From NCBI RefSeq assembly GCF_001661915.1, contig NZ_LYWY01000006.1, positions 1-64,000 of the forward strand: DNA of 64,000 nt. Reading direction: 5' to 3'. Below the pieces are notes generated by a model, which was given only the letters and a program-made list of their open reading frames with translations, made no database searches and was not told the DNA's origin. The stretch comes from Croceicoccus pelagius (GTDB lineage: Bacteria > Pseudomonadota > Alphaproteobacteria > Sphingomonadales > Sphingomonadaceae). Positions 26,411 to 35,210 of this stretch are shown piece after piece. Positions within the stretch are counted from its first letter, which is position 1. Every line of letters begins with the position of its first letter. The translations under genes and the position numbers were made by a program.

Positions 26411-28497
26411 ATCCGGTCCGCCTGCGCGACCGCGTCACTGGCGCGCAGGGCGCTGATGATGCGGGTCAGGTGCGCCAGATCGCGAACCTCGATCCCGACC
26501 TCGTAAGTGCCGAACAAGTCGTCGCGCGACTGGAGCCCCAAATGTGTGATGTTCGCGTGGTTCGCCGCGAACACGCCCGTCATTTCCGACAGGGTACCGA
26601 GCCGGTTGTAGAGCATGACGCGCAAGTTGCCTGTCGCCCCGTCGCTGCGCGGGTCCCATTGCAGGTCGATCCAGCGCTTTCCGTCCTCGTCGGCCAGCAT
26701 CATGCAGTCGATCGAGTGGACCTCGACCTTGCGGCCTTCCTTGATGCCGACGATACGGTCGCCGGGGACGGGATGGCAGCAGGTCGCCAGCGCGAACTCC
26801 GCGCTCTTTGGAAGGCCGCGCAGGCGAACCGAACGCGCCGGGGCGTGCCAGAAACTGTCGTCGGGAAGTTCTGCCGCGCTACCGGGGACGAGCGCCTCCA
26901 TCACCTGCTTCTCGGTCAGCTTGGCACTGCCAATCGCCAGCATCAGCGCGGTCTCGTCTTCGAGATCGAGCCGCTTGAGCGCACCGCTCAAAGCTTTTTT
27001 ACCGATCTTCATCGGCATTCGCGCGACGATGGAATCGTACAGCTCGTGCCCGATGCGCGCGGTTTCCTCGCGCTCTTTCAGGCGGACCGAACGACGTATC
27101 GCGGCGCGGGCCTTGGCGGTGACCACAAAAGAAAGCCACGCCAATTGCGGCTCGCTGTCCGGCCCCTTGATGATCTCGACGATATCGCCATTCGCCAGCG
27201 GCGTACGCAGCGGCATGTGGCGGCCGTTGATCTTGCAGCCCACCGCGCTGGCCCCAAGGTCGGTATGAACCGAAAACGCGAAGTCGACCGGCGTCGCTCC
27301 CTTGGGAAGCTGATAGAGCGCGCCCTTTGGCGTGAAGGCGAAGATGCGGTCCTGGTAGATTGCCAGCTTCGCATGTTCGAGCAGTTCTTCCGCATCAGCA
27401 GCGGTATCGAGAATCTCGATCAGGTCACGCAGCCAGCCTACCTGCCCGTCCGGCGTGCGCCCGCCCTGCTTGTAGGCCCAGTGCGCGGCAAGGCCGAACT
27501 CGTTGGTCCTGTGCATCTCCTGCGTGCGGATCTGCACTTCGACGCGCATCGAGTTTTCATAGACCAGCGAGGTGTGCAGCGATCGATAGCCGTTCGACTT
27601 GGGCGTCGAGATATAATCCTTGAACTTGCCTGGAATCATCGACCACGTCTGGTGCAACACGCCCAGCGCGCGATAGCAGTCTTCCGGCGTATCGGTAATC
27701 ACGCGGAAGGCCATGATGTCGGTGATCTGCTCGAAGTTCACATGGCGTTCCGCCATCTTCTTCCAGATCGAAAACGGGTGCTTTTCGCGGCCCGATACTT
27801 CGACATTCACACCGCCTGCGGCCAGCGCCTGCTTGATACGGAATGCAATGTCGTCGACCCGCCCGCCTTCCTGACTGCGGATCTGGGCAAGACGGCCCGT
27901 GATCGTTGCATAGGCAGCCGGCTCCAGCTGCTCGAAAGCGAGAAGCTGCATCTCGCGCATGTACTCGTACATGCCCACCCGCTCTGCCAGCGGAGCGTAG
28001 ATGTCCATCGTCTCACGCGCGATGCGGCGGCGCTTCTCCTCGTTCTTGATGAAGTGGAGCGTGCGCATATTGTGCAGCCGGTCGGCAAGCTTGACGAGCA
28101 GGACACGCAAGTCCTCGCTCATCGCAAGGAAAAGCTTTCGCAGGTTTTCTGCCGCACGCTCGTTCTCGGGCATCTGCTCGATCTTGGACAGCTTGGTTAC
28201 GCCGTCGACAAGCCGCGCCACTTCGGCCCCGAAATTGCGCTCGACATCGTCGATCGTGGCAAGCGTATCTTCCACCGTGTCGTGGAGCAGCGCGGTGATG
28301 ATCGTTTCCTGATCAAGCTTCAGGTCGGTCATCAGACCGGCGACTTCGACCGGATGGCTGAAATAGGGATCGCCCGATGCGCGCTTCTGCGTGCCGTGCT
28401 TCTGCACGGTATAGACATAGGCGCGATTGAGCAGCGCCTCATCCGCCTCCGGATCGTAGGCCTTTACACGTTCGACGAGTTCATATTGGCGCAGCAT
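26407..28497 (-). CDS. spoT: Bifunctional (p)ppGpp synthetase/hydrolase (Rel/SpoT)
   Basis: 696 aa, full length for the family. Domains in order: HD hydrolase (HPVEVAGL, TALLHDTVEDT; about 45-200), synthetase (RVITDTPEDCYRALG, GKFKDYISTPKSNGYRSLHT; about 230-345), TGS (AFTPKGALYQLPKG, about 390-450), helical/zinc-finger-like region (ATCCHPVPGD) and C-terminal ACT domain. It is the single long RSH enzyme of alphaproteobacteria, making and degrading the stringent-response alarmone. Both active sites look intact (HD and the YRSLH synthetase motif). A 10-bp inverted repeat lies just upstream. Confidence 0.95.
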   Translation of the reverse strand: MLRQYELVERVKAYDPEADEALLNRAYVYTVQKHGTQKRASGDPYFSHPVEVAGLMTDLKLDQETIITALLHDTVEDTLATIDDVERNFGAEVARLVDGVTKLSKIEQMPENERAAENLRKLFLAMSEDLRVLLVKLADRLHNMRTLHFIKNEEKRRRIARETMDIYAPLAERVGMYEYMREMQLLAFEQLEPAAYATITGRLAQIRSQEGGRVDDIAFRIKQALAAGGVNVEVSGREKHPFSIWKKMAERHVNFEQITDIMAFRVITDTPEDCYRALGVLHQTWSMIPGKFKDYISTPKSNGYRSLHTSLVYENSMRVEVQIRTQEMHRTNEFGLAAHWAYKQGGRTPDGQVGWLRDLIEILDTAADAEELLEHAKLAIYQDRIFAFTPKGALYQLPKGATPVDFAFSVHTDLGASAVGCKINGRHMPLRTPLANGDIVEIIKGPDSEPQLAWLSFVVTAKARAAIRRSVRLKEREETARIGHELYDSIVARMPMKIGKKALSGALKRLDLEDETALMLAIGSAKLTEKQVMEALVPGSAAELPDDSFWHAPARSVRLRGLPKSAEFALATCCHPVPGDRIVGIKEGRKVEVHSIDCMMLADEDGKRWIDLQWDPRSDGATGNLRVMLYNRLGTLSEMTGVFAANHANITHLGLQSRDDLFGTYEVGIEVRDLAHLTRIISALRASDAVAQADRI

Positions 28498-28511
28498 CGT
28501 GATCCTGATGT

Positions 28512-28556
28512 GCGCATTCGCAGTTGCGATGCAATGACAATTTTACGCGAATGCGC
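28512..28556. promoter_or_regulatory. 10-bp inverted repeat upstream of rel/spoT
   Basis: GCGCATTCGC (28512-28521) and GCGAATGCGC (28547-28556) are exact complements separated by 25 nt, 15-59 nt before the rel start. It may be an operator or leader structure; no U-run is present. Confidence 0.45.
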
Positions 28557-28647
28557 CGCAGATCTGACGGCGCGTGACGAATTGCCCCCGCGGGACGCAC
28601 TTATCGTCAGATTGGATCAGGTGAGATGAACTGATCGATACAGGCGT

Positions 28648-29832
28648 TCAGACGGCAAAGCCGGGCTGCGGAATGGCGCCAACACGATCAGCGTCCGAAA
28701 CTTCTTCCTCCATGATCGGCTCAGCCTCGGGCGAAGGTTCGATCTCCGGCTCCTCGACCGTTTCCTCGACCTGCACGGCGTCCTCGTCCTGGAGAAGCGT
28801 GGTCTGCCCCTCGACGAAGCTGTCACCGTCCTGCGGGACGACCCCGGTTTCGATCTCGATGTCGCAGTTGAACTCGAGGCGTTCCTGGATTTCGCCAAGG
28901 TCTGCGGTCACACGACCGCGCAGGCGGTCGATCTCGACCTTGCGCTGGATTAGATAAAGATCGCGCGTTGCCGCATAGGGATCGCCGCACTTCTCGCGGA
29001 TGGCGTCGATCTGGGAATCGGTCTCGATCCGCGATTCGAGCGAAGTCAGCGCGCCGACGGGGATCGCAAAATAGGGATCGTTGAAAGGCTTGCCCGCCAC
29101 CGCCGGAACGATCGACAGGTCGACAAGGCGGCCCGCAAGATCGCGCACCGTCGTCGAACCGATGAATGGCAGATAGAGGTAAGGCCCCGAGCCGACACCG
29201 TAGTAGCCGAGCGTGTTGGCAAGACCGTTGTACTCGTACTCGAGGTTGATCGGGTCTTTTGCCGCGATGTCGAAAAGGCCCGCAACGCCCAGCGTCGTAT
29301 TGATCGCGAAACGGCCCAGCGACTTCAGCGCCTTGCCCGGCTTCAATTGCAGCAGCGAGTTCAGGATGTTTATCGGCTCGCCCAGGTTGCGCAGGAAATT
29401 CCCAAGCCCCTGACGTATCGGTTTGGGCAGGGCTTCGTCGTACACTTCGGCGATCGGTTCGACCACCGCGGCGTCCACTGCCTGCGAGACCTTGAACGTG
29501 GCCGCGTTCAGCTGTTCGGCGGGATCGCCCTCAGGCGCGCCGCTCTGCCCCTCGACAATGATGACATTCTCGTCATCAGGCGCGTCGGCACCGACTTCGT
29601 CCTCGGGCTTGGCGTCAAGCGCGCCGGTGTCGAGATCGGCAATCGAATCCTCGGGCGCGTCCTGAAGCAAGAGCACGACAGGCTTCGGCATGGCCGCGAT
29701 ATCGCCGCGATACAGCGGCGTCGCCGCATCGGCGCGCGTCAGCGCCGGGTCTGCAACACAGTCGACGTCGCGCACGCACGCAGGATGCGGCGTCGCAAGC
29801 GAAACCGTCAGTGCAAGACCGGAAATTAGCAT
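28648..29832 (-). CDS. mlaA: MlaA/VacJ-family outer-membrane lipid-asymmetry protein
   Basis: 394 aa from the ATG at 29832, with GAGGG upstream. The central 150-330 region is MlaA: YDEALPKPIRQGLGNFLRNL, EPINILNSLLQLKPGKA, FAINTTLGVAGLFDIAA, TLGYYGVGSGPYLYLPF and STTVRDLAGRLVD. It removes misplaced phospholipids from the outer leaflet. It has long acidic N- and C-terminal extensions (about 60-110 and the last 60 residues, EEP-rich) and no canonical lipobox: the N-terminus ends PHPAC rather than LxGC. The usual Mla ABC genes are not in this window. Confidence 0.85.
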   Translation of the reverse strand: MLISGLALTVSLATPHPACVRDVDCVADPALTRADAATPLYRGDIAAMPKPVVLLLQDAPEDSIADLDTGALDAKPEDEVGADAPDDENVIIVEGQSGAPEGDPAEQLNAATFKVSQAVDAAVVEPIAEVYDEALPKPIRQGLGNFLRNLGEPINILNSLLQLKPGKALKSLGRFAINTTLGVAGLFDIAAKDPINLEYEYNGLANTLGYYGVGSGPYLYLPFIGSTTVRDLAGRLVDLSIVPAVAGKPFNDPYFAIPVGALTSLESRIETDSQIDAIREKCGDPYAATRDLYLIQRKVEIDRLRGRVTADLGEIQERLEFNCDIEIETGVVPQDGDSFVEGQTTLLQDEDAVQVEETVEEPEIEPSPEAEPIMEEEVSDADRVGAIPQPGFAV

Positions 29833-30006
29833 AGAACCCTCACGATACCCTGCCGCCACGACTCTTTGTGGGCGGGCAGGTTCCCCGAAAATGTCAGGCA
29901 ACTTTCTCGCACGCGACAACGCGCGCAAGTGGCGACCACCCCGCTTACAGCAGATTAGGACCCGATGGTTAAGACCGCGTTGTCACAAATCCGGTCGAAA
30001 CTTTGC

Positions 30007-30864
30007 TCAGGTCCAGGTCGCTTCGGGCGGAAGGCTCATCAGGATCGCGTCGATATTGCCGCCGGTCTTCAATCCGAACAGCGTGCCGCGATCATAGACG
30101 AGATTGAATTCTGCATAACGCCCGCGCCATTCGAGCTGGCGCTGCTTGTCCGCCCGGTCCCACTCCATGCCCATGCGCCGGCGGACCAGTTTTGGAAACA
30201 CGTCGAGAAACGCCTCGCCCACATCGCGGGTGAACGCGAAGTTGCGCTCCCACGCCGGCAGGTCCGCACATTCGAGGTGATCATAAAAGATGCCGCCTAC
30301 CCCGCGCGCCACATTACGGTGCGGAATAAAGAAGTACTCGTCCGCCCACTTGGAAAAACGCTCGTAATAGGTCGGGTTGTGCTTTGCGCAGGCAGCCCGG
30401 AACGCGGCGTGGAATTCCTCGGTGTCTTCCTCGTAGGGGATCGGCGGATTGAGATCGGCACCGCCCCCGAACCACGCCGCCTGCGTCGTCAAAAACCGCG
30501 TGTTCATGTGAACCGCGGGAACGTGCGGGTTCGCCATGTGCGCGACAAGGCTAATGCCGGTCGCGGTGAATTCAGGGCTTTCCTCGCTCGCGCCGTTGAT
30601 CGACCCGGCAAACTGCGGCGCGAACGAGCCGTGGACGGTCGAAACGTTGACGCCGACTTTCTCGAATACCTCGCCCTTCATGACGCCGCGCACGCCGCCG
30701 CCCGGGTTCTCGTTGCCTTCTTCCTCGCGGCTCCAAGGAGTATATTCGAACGACGCCTCGCTTCCGGCTTCGCGCTCGATCGCCTCGAAGGCGGCGCAGA
30801 TACGGTCGCGCAGGGTTTCGAACCACTCTTTCGCGGCGGCGGTCTGTTCTGTCCACTCGGTCAT
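30007..30864 (-). CDS. hemF: Oxygen-dependent coproporphyrinogen-III oxidase
   Basis: 285 aa from the ATG at 30864 (MTEWTEQ); an in-frame ATG at 30912 would add 16 residues and overlap the divergent PdeM start in a CATG. Family signatures are plain: GGGVRGVMKGEVFEK, VHMNTRFL, WFGGGADLNP, PTYYERFSKWADEYFFIPHR, GVGGIFYD and EFNLVYDRGTLFGLKTGGN. It converts coproporphyrinogen III to protoporphyrinogen IX using O2, the aerobic step of haem synthesis. It stands alone, with PdeM divergent. Confidence 0.95.
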   Translation of the reverse strand: MTEWTEQTAAAKEWFETLRDRICAAFEAIEREAGSEASFEYTPWSREEEGNENPGGGVRGVMKGEVFEKVGVNVSTVHGSFAPQFAGSINGASEESPEFTATGISLVAHMANPHVPAVHMNTRFLTTQAAWFGGGADLNPPIPYEEDTEEFHAAFRAACAKHNPTYYERFSKWADEYFFIPHRNVARGVGGIFYDHLECADLPAWERNFAFTRDVGEAFLDVFPKLVRRRMGMEWDRADKQRQLEWRGRYAEFNLVYDRGTLFGLKTGGNIDAILMSLPPEATWT

Positions 30865-30910
30865 GCAGCAGCGCTTGCCAAACCACGGGCGCTGCGGCAA
30901 TAGCGCTCTC

Positions 30911-31609
30911 ATGGTTCCCGTTTCGTTCGCATCCTTTTCCTTCGCTAGTGAGGAGTGGCACATGGTCGATGGCCGTGCCCTCTTTTGGCCGCGCGAAAAC
31001 GCGCTGCTGGTTGCCGACCTGCACCTCGAAAAGGCAAGCTGGTACGCGAAGGCGGGGCAGCCCCTGCCCCCGTATGATAGCCGCGAAACGCTCGAAAGGC
31101 TGGCCAATGCGATCAAGGCGACAGGCGCGAGGCGGGTTTTCACGCTGGGCGACAATTTCCACGACGGCGAAGGACCGGACCGGCTCGAACCGCACGCAAA
31201 GGGGATGCTCGACGCGCTGACTCGCGTAGTGGACTGGGTCTGGATCACCGGCAATCACGACGAGAAACACGGGCTGCGCCGGGCGCCGGGCGGGACGCAA
31301 GTGACCGAGATGGAAGCAGGCGGTCTGCTGCTGCGCCACCAGGCGAAACCGGGCGAGACGCGGCCCGAACTGTCGGGGCATTTCCACCCTCGCCTGCAAG
31401 TCTCGATTCGTGGCCGCCGCATCGTGCGCCCCTGCGCCGTCGCGAGTGAGAGCCGCATGGTCCTGCCCGCATTCGGCGCGCTGACCGCAGGAATGGACGC
31501 CGCCGACCCCGTGATCCGCGCCGCGTTGCAGCCTGCCAGTAGCGGCGATGCCATCGTGCCTGCGGCCGGAAAACTCCTGCGTTTTCCGCTCTGGTCTACC
31601 GCCGCATAG
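30911..31609 (+). CDS. pdeM: PdeM: ligase-associated DNA-damage metallophosphoesterase
   Basis: 232 aa from the ATG at 30911. Metallophosphoesterase motifs appear in order: LLVADLHLEKASW (D-x-H), TLGDNFHDGEG (GDx2H), ITGNHDEKHG (GNHD) and LSGHFHPRLQV (GHxH). The sequence fits the PdeM family that is usually linked with a DNA ligase and Lhr-like helicase in DNA repair; those partners are not adjacent here. Reading starts immediately beside hemF, in a head-to-head arrangement. Confidence 0.85.
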   Translation: MVPVSFASFSFASEEWHMVDGRALFWPRENALLVADLHLEKASWYAKAGQPLPPYDSRETLERLANAIKATGARRVFTLGDNFHDGEGPDRLEPHAKGMLDALTRVVDWVWITGNHDEKHGLRRAPGGTQVTEMEAGGLLLRHQAKPGETRPELSGHFHPRLQVSIRGRRIVRPCAVASESRMVLPAFGALTAGMDAADPVIRAALQPASSGDAIVPAAGKLLRFPLWSTAA

Positions 31610-31630
31610 CGACCAATCGGCTACACCGCG

Positions 31631-31666
31631 GGGGCATCTGCGCAATTAGCGGCGGGTTGCCCCTTT
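31631..31666 (+). terminator. Possible terminator after pdeM
   Basis: GGGGCA (31631-31636) can pair with TGCCCC (31658-31663), enclosing a smaller CG-rich stem, followed by TTTAAAT. The U-tract is short, so the call is weak; it could equally be part of the infC leader. Confidence 0.3.
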
Positions 31667-31781
31667 AAATACTTTCGTTTTGGCTCTAAACCGCGCGCGA
31701 CGAGGGGGGAGCCGTTTGCAAAGCCGCACTGCGGACCCCACCTATCATTAGTAGTATTCAGCCGCCTGAGGAGAAGGCCCC

Positions 31782-32324
31782 ATATCACGTCCACCCCGCC
31801 GCTCAATTCAACCGCCGGTCAAGAGCGGGCCGCGATTCAACAATTTCATTCAGGTCGACAAAGTCCGCGTCATCGATGACGAGGGCGAAAACCTTGGGGT
31901 GATGTACACGCGCGAAGCGATCGACCGCGCCGCCGAGGTTGGCCTCGACCTGGTCGAAGTGTCGCCGAACGCAGATCCGCCGGTCTGCAAGTTCCTGGAC
32001 GTGGGCAAGTTCCGCTACGAGGCGCAGAAGAAGGCGAACCTCGCGCGCAAGACGCAGAAGACGCAGGAACTCAAAGAGATCAAGATGCGTCCGAACATCG
32101 ACGACCACGATTACGATGTGAAGATGAAGAACATCGTCAAGTTCCTCGAACATGGGGACAAGGTGAAGTGCACGCTGCGCTTCCGTGGCCGCGAAATGGC
32201 GCACCAGGAGCTTGGCCTCGACCTGCTCAACCGCGTTCGCGCCGACGTCGAAGAGATCGCGAAGGTCGAAGCCTTCCCGCGCCTCGAAGGCCGCCAGATG
32301 GTGATGGTGCTGGCGCCCAAGTAA
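31782..32324 (+). CDS. infC: Translation initiation factor IF-3 with apparent ATA start codon
   Basis: 180 aa. The conserved IF-3 N-terminus ([20 protein letters not shown]) extends upstream of the first ATG (31899), and the frame is closed by a TGA at 31767. The only codon with a well-placed ribosome site (AGGAG at 31769-31773, 8 nt away) is ATA at 31782; the next alternative is an ATT at 31806. Non-ATG starts are a known feature of infC, which IF-3 represses by rejecting them. Body motifs: [35 protein letters not shown] and [15 protein letters not shown]-3 binds the 30S subunit and checks start codons. Confidence 0.9.
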   Translation: MSRPPRRSIQPPVKSGPRFNNFIQVDKVRVIDDEGENLGVMYTREAIDRAAEVGLDLVEVSPNADPPVCKFLDVGKFRYEAQKKANLARKTQKTQELKEIKMRPNIDDHDYDVKMKNIVKFLEHGDKVKCTLRFRGREMAHQELGLDLLNRVRADVEEIAKVEAFPRLEGRQMVMVLAPK

Positions 32325-32354
32325 GGCGCCGCACCAATATCCGCCCGTCAGCCT

Positions 32355-32747
32355 TCAGGTGGCGGGCGGCTCCCACAATTCGATAGCGTTGCCGTCCGGA
32401 TCATGGATCCGGACGAAACGTCCTGTCTCTGGCGAATCCCATTCGTCGCACCGCTCCGTCTCGATACCGCTCTGGCCGAGACGGGCAACGAGCGCATCCA
32501 GGCCCGACACACGCAGATTGATCATGAAGCCCTTGTCGGCAGCGAAATAGTCGCTGTCGGCCTTGAACGGCTGAAACACCATCGGACCTGCTTCGGGAAA
32601 CCAGAACCAGTCGGCAGCAGGGTGACCTTCCGCGTCTCCGCAACCCGGCCCGATGCCGAGATGCTGCTTGTACCACGCCGAAAGCGCATCGGGGTTGCTG
32701 CTCCGGAAAAACAGCCCGCCCATGCCGAGCACCCGTCCCTCGCTCAT
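32355..32747 (-). CDS. VOC-superfamily (glyoxalase/bleomycin-resistance fold) protein
   Basis: 130 aa from the ATG at 32747, with AAAGGAG 7 nt upstream. Two beta-alpha-beta-beta-beta modules are recognisable: GGLFFRSSNPDALSAWYKQH at the start and FVRIHDPDGNAIELWEP at the end. The Glu of AIELWEP and the first-module residues probably bind a metal. The substrate is unknown. It is convergent with infC and divergent from the SLC13 transporter. Confidence 0.85.
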   Translation of the reverse strand: MSEGRVLGMGGLFFRSSNPDALSAWYKQHLGIGPGCGDAEGHPAADWFWFPEAGPMVFQPFKADSDYFAADKGFMINLRVSGLDALVARLGQSGIETERCDEWDSPETGRFVRIHDPDGNAIELWEPPAT

Positions 32748-32818
32748 TACCCACTCCTTTCTTGCCCTCATCGGAAGCGAGGCTAGAACCGCGAAGGGAC
32801 GAGCGGAAGGGGAATTGC

Positions 32819-34234
32819 GTGTCGGGGGCAAGGATCGGGTTCTGGTTAGGGCTGGCGCTAATGGCGATCACAGTCCTCTTCCCGCCGCTCGCCGGGATGG
32901 CAGCTGCCGCGTGGCACACCGCAGGGCTCGTACTGTGGATGGCGACGTGGTGGATGACGCAGGCCATCCCGCTTTCCGCCACGGCGATGCTTCCTTTCGT
33001 CGTCCTGCCGATGGCGGGTGTATCTCCGGCCAAGACCGTTGCTTCGTCCTACTATTCGCCGATCATCTTCCTGATCCTCGGCGGCGCCATGCTGGCGCTG
33101 GCCATCGAGCGGACGGGACTGCACCGCAGGCTTGCCCGCGGCCTTGTCCGGCTCGGCGGGCATAGCGCGTTCTCGATGTTGCTCGCCTTCATGGTGGCAA
33201 CGGCGCTTCTCTCGATGCTGATCAGCAATACCTCGTCGGCGCTGATCATGATCCCGATGGCGCTTGCCGTCATCGCGGGCGGAGCAGCGCAGGAAAGCGG
33301 GGAGCCGGTCCAGACCGGCATCGCGGGCGCTTTGCCGATAGGCATCGCTTTTGCAGCTACGATCGGCGGGTTCGGCACGATCGTCGGCACGCCGACCAAT
33401 GCCATCGCGGTTGCACTGCTGGACGAAATGTTGGGCGTGAAAATCAGTTTTGCCCGCTGGATGGCGTTCGGTCTGCCGCTGGTCGCAATTTCTCTGCCGG
33501 TCGCCGCGGTTCTCATCGCGCGGGTTCAGCGCCTGACCGAGGACCGCTTCGACGTCGACGCGGCCCGCGCCTCTCTCGCCTGCACAGATCACTGGACTCA
33601 GCCTCAAAAGCGGATGAGCGTGATCGTCGCCCTCGCCTTCGTCGGGTGGCTCGTCGCGCCTTTCCTCACCGATAGCCTGCCCGATGGCGCGTTGACCGAC
33701 GGTAGCGTCGCAATCATCGCCGCACTGATCCTCTTTGTCCTGCCCGATGGGACGGGGCGCCCCATGCTGACGTGGAAAGAGGCAAACCGCGCCCCTTGGG
33801 ATGTTCTGTTACTTTTCGGCGGCGGGCTGGCGCTGGCGGGCGGCATGGGGGCATCAGGACTGGCCGACTGGCTGGGCCAGATGCTCCTGCCGTTGCAAGC
33901 CGTGCCGCTTTTCGTCGTCGCAATGGCGATCTGCGCCCTGGTTATCGTGATCACCGAGTTCGCCAGCAACGTCGCAACTGGCAGCGCCATCATTCCAGTC
34001 GTCGCCGGGCTTATAGCAGCGCTTGGCGTCGATCCCATCCTGCTCGCCATGCCCGCCGCCATCGCGGCTTCGTGGGGTTTCATGCTTCCGGCCGGCACGG
34101 GGCCGAACGCGATCGCGTGGTCTTCGGGGCACATCGCCCTGCCCGCGATGATCCGTTCAGGCTTCATGCTCGATCTGGCAGGCGTGATCCTGTTGCCCGG
34201 CGTGATCTGGATCGTGGCGTTCTTGCTCGCCTAG
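32819..34234 (+). CDS. SLC13/DASS-family anion (dicarboxylate/sulfate) transporter
   Basis: 471 aa from a GTG at 32819 (AGGGG 6 nt upstream); a TTG at 32762 would only add a hydrophilic leader. About 11-12 membrane segments. Family motifs: WWMTQAIPLSATAMLPFVVLP (shown over its length at about 45-65), SNTSSALIMIPMALA with the S-N-T sodium-site motif, GFGTIVGTPTNAIA, and a second repeat with EFASNVATGSAIIPV and MLPAGTGPNAIAWSSG. It imports C4-dicarboxylates, citrate or similar anions with Na+; the exact substrate cannot be told. Its stop overlaps the mltG stop by 4 nt. Confidence 0.88.
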   Translation: MSGARIGFWLGLALMAITVLFPPLAGMAAAAWHTAGLVLWMATWWMTQAIPLSATAMLPFVVLPMAGVSPAKTVASSYYSPIIFLILGGAMLALAIERTGLHRRLARGLVRLGGHSAFSMLLAFMVATALLSMLISNTSSALIMIPMALAVIAGGAAQESGEPVQTGIAGALPIGIAFAATIGGFGTIVGTPTNAIAVALLDEMLGVKISFARWMAFGLPLVAISLPVAAVLIARVQRLTEDRFDVDAARASLACTDHWTQPQKRMSVIVALAFVGWLVAPFLTDSLPDGALTDGSVAIIAALILFVLPDGTGRPMLTWKEANRAPWDVLLLFGGGLALAGGMGASGLADWLGQMLLPLQAVPLFVVAMAICALVIVITEFASNVATGSAIIPVVAGLIAALGVDPILLAMPAAIAASWGFMLPAGTGPNAIAWSSGHIALPAMIRSGFMLDLAGVILLPGVIWIVAFLLA

Positions 34235-35205
34235 GGGATTTCGCCCCGCTCACGCCTGATCCTGCGCCACTTCACGACGTTGTCGTTGTGGTCCGAAAGA
34301 CTATCCGCAAAGGCATGTCCGCCCGAACCGTCTGCTACCATGTAGAGCGCCTTGGTATCGGCAGGATGCAGCACCGCCAGGATCGATTCGCGACCCGGAT
34401 TGGTGATCGGCCCGCGCGGCAACCCGTCCATCGAGTAAGTGTTGTAACCGTTCACCGCGTCGATCTCGGACCGCTTGATACGCCGCCCCAGGGGCTTGCC
34501 CTTGGTGATCGGGTAGATGATCGTCGGATCGGCCTGCAACCGCATGCCGACCTTGAGGCGGTTCGAATAGAGCCCTGCCACCATGCGTCGTTCACTCGGC
34601 ACGCCGGTTTCCTTTTCGACGATGGCAGCAAGGCTCAGCGCCTCATTCATCGTTTTCACCGGAATGCCCGGATCGCGCTTGGGCCATTCCGCGGCGAGGA
34701 AATCGGTCATCGCCTGCTGCATGCGGGCCAGCACGGCAGCGCGGGTATCCCCGCGTTCGAAATCGTAACTGTCGGGCATGACCGAGCCTTCGGCAGGCAC
34801 CTCGACCTCGCCGGTCAGCAGCGGTTCTGCCATCAGGCGTTCGTGCACCATGATCGAGGGTAGACCCTCTGGCACGGTGACCATGCGGCGGATCACTTCG
34901 CCGTGCTGCAAGGTATCGAGAATGTTTGCCGGGCTGGCGCCCGCGGGCAACATGAATTCGCCCGCCTTTACCGGATCGCCGCTGCCAAGGATCTTGGCGC
35001 GCAGGAGGAAGGCATCGGACGAGGCGATCAGCCCTTGTTCTTCCAGCTTGGCCGCAGTCGAGGTCAGCGACGCGCCCGACGGCACGATGAACGCAGTGTC
35101 CTCTTCGATGGCGGAGGCCGCGTACCAACCGGATGCGAACCAGCCCGCAATGCCCGCGATGGCGACGACCGCCACCGCGAACAGCACGAGAATTCCGCGT
35201 TTCAT
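34231..35205 (-). CDS. mltG: Endolytic murein transglycosylase MltG (YceG)
   Basis: 324 aa. One N-terminal membrane helix (about 5-25) is followed by a LysM-like part and the YceG domain. Its hallmarks are EALSLAAIVEKETG (containing the catalytic Glu), RRMVAGLYSNRLKVGMRLQA, DPTIIYPITKG, YNTYSMDGLPRGPITNPG and ALYMVADGSGGHAFADSLSDH. It cuts nascent glycan strands and sets peptidoglycan chain length. It starts 5 nt after the fabF stop, in the common acpP-fabF-mltG operon. Confidence 0.95.
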   Translation of the reverse strand: MKRGILVLFAVAVVAIAGIAGWFASGWYAASAIEEDTAFIVPSGASLTSTAAKLEEQGLIASSDAFLLRAKILGSGDPVKAGEFMLPAGASPANILDTLQHGEVIRRMVTVPEGLPSIMVHERLMAEPLLTGEVEVPAEGSVMPDSYDFERGDTRAAVLARMQQAMTDFLAAEWPKRDPGIPVKTMNEALSLAAIVEKETGVPSERRMVAGLYSNRLKVGMRLQADPTIIYPITKGKPLGRRIKRSEIDAVNGYNTYSMDGLPRGPITNPGRESILAVLHPADTKALYMVADGSGGHAFADSLSDHNDNVVKWRRIRRERGEIP

Positions 35206-35210
35206 GACGC

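Noticed and set aside
26371-28629. 752-aa plus-strand open frame opposite rel/spoT
   Set aside because: The minus strand encodes a full Rel/SpoT with all domains; the other strand has only compositional openness.
31715-31722. Single TTTGCAAA upstream of infC
   Set aside because: Lone copy without a partner and no link to propionate genes; probably chance.
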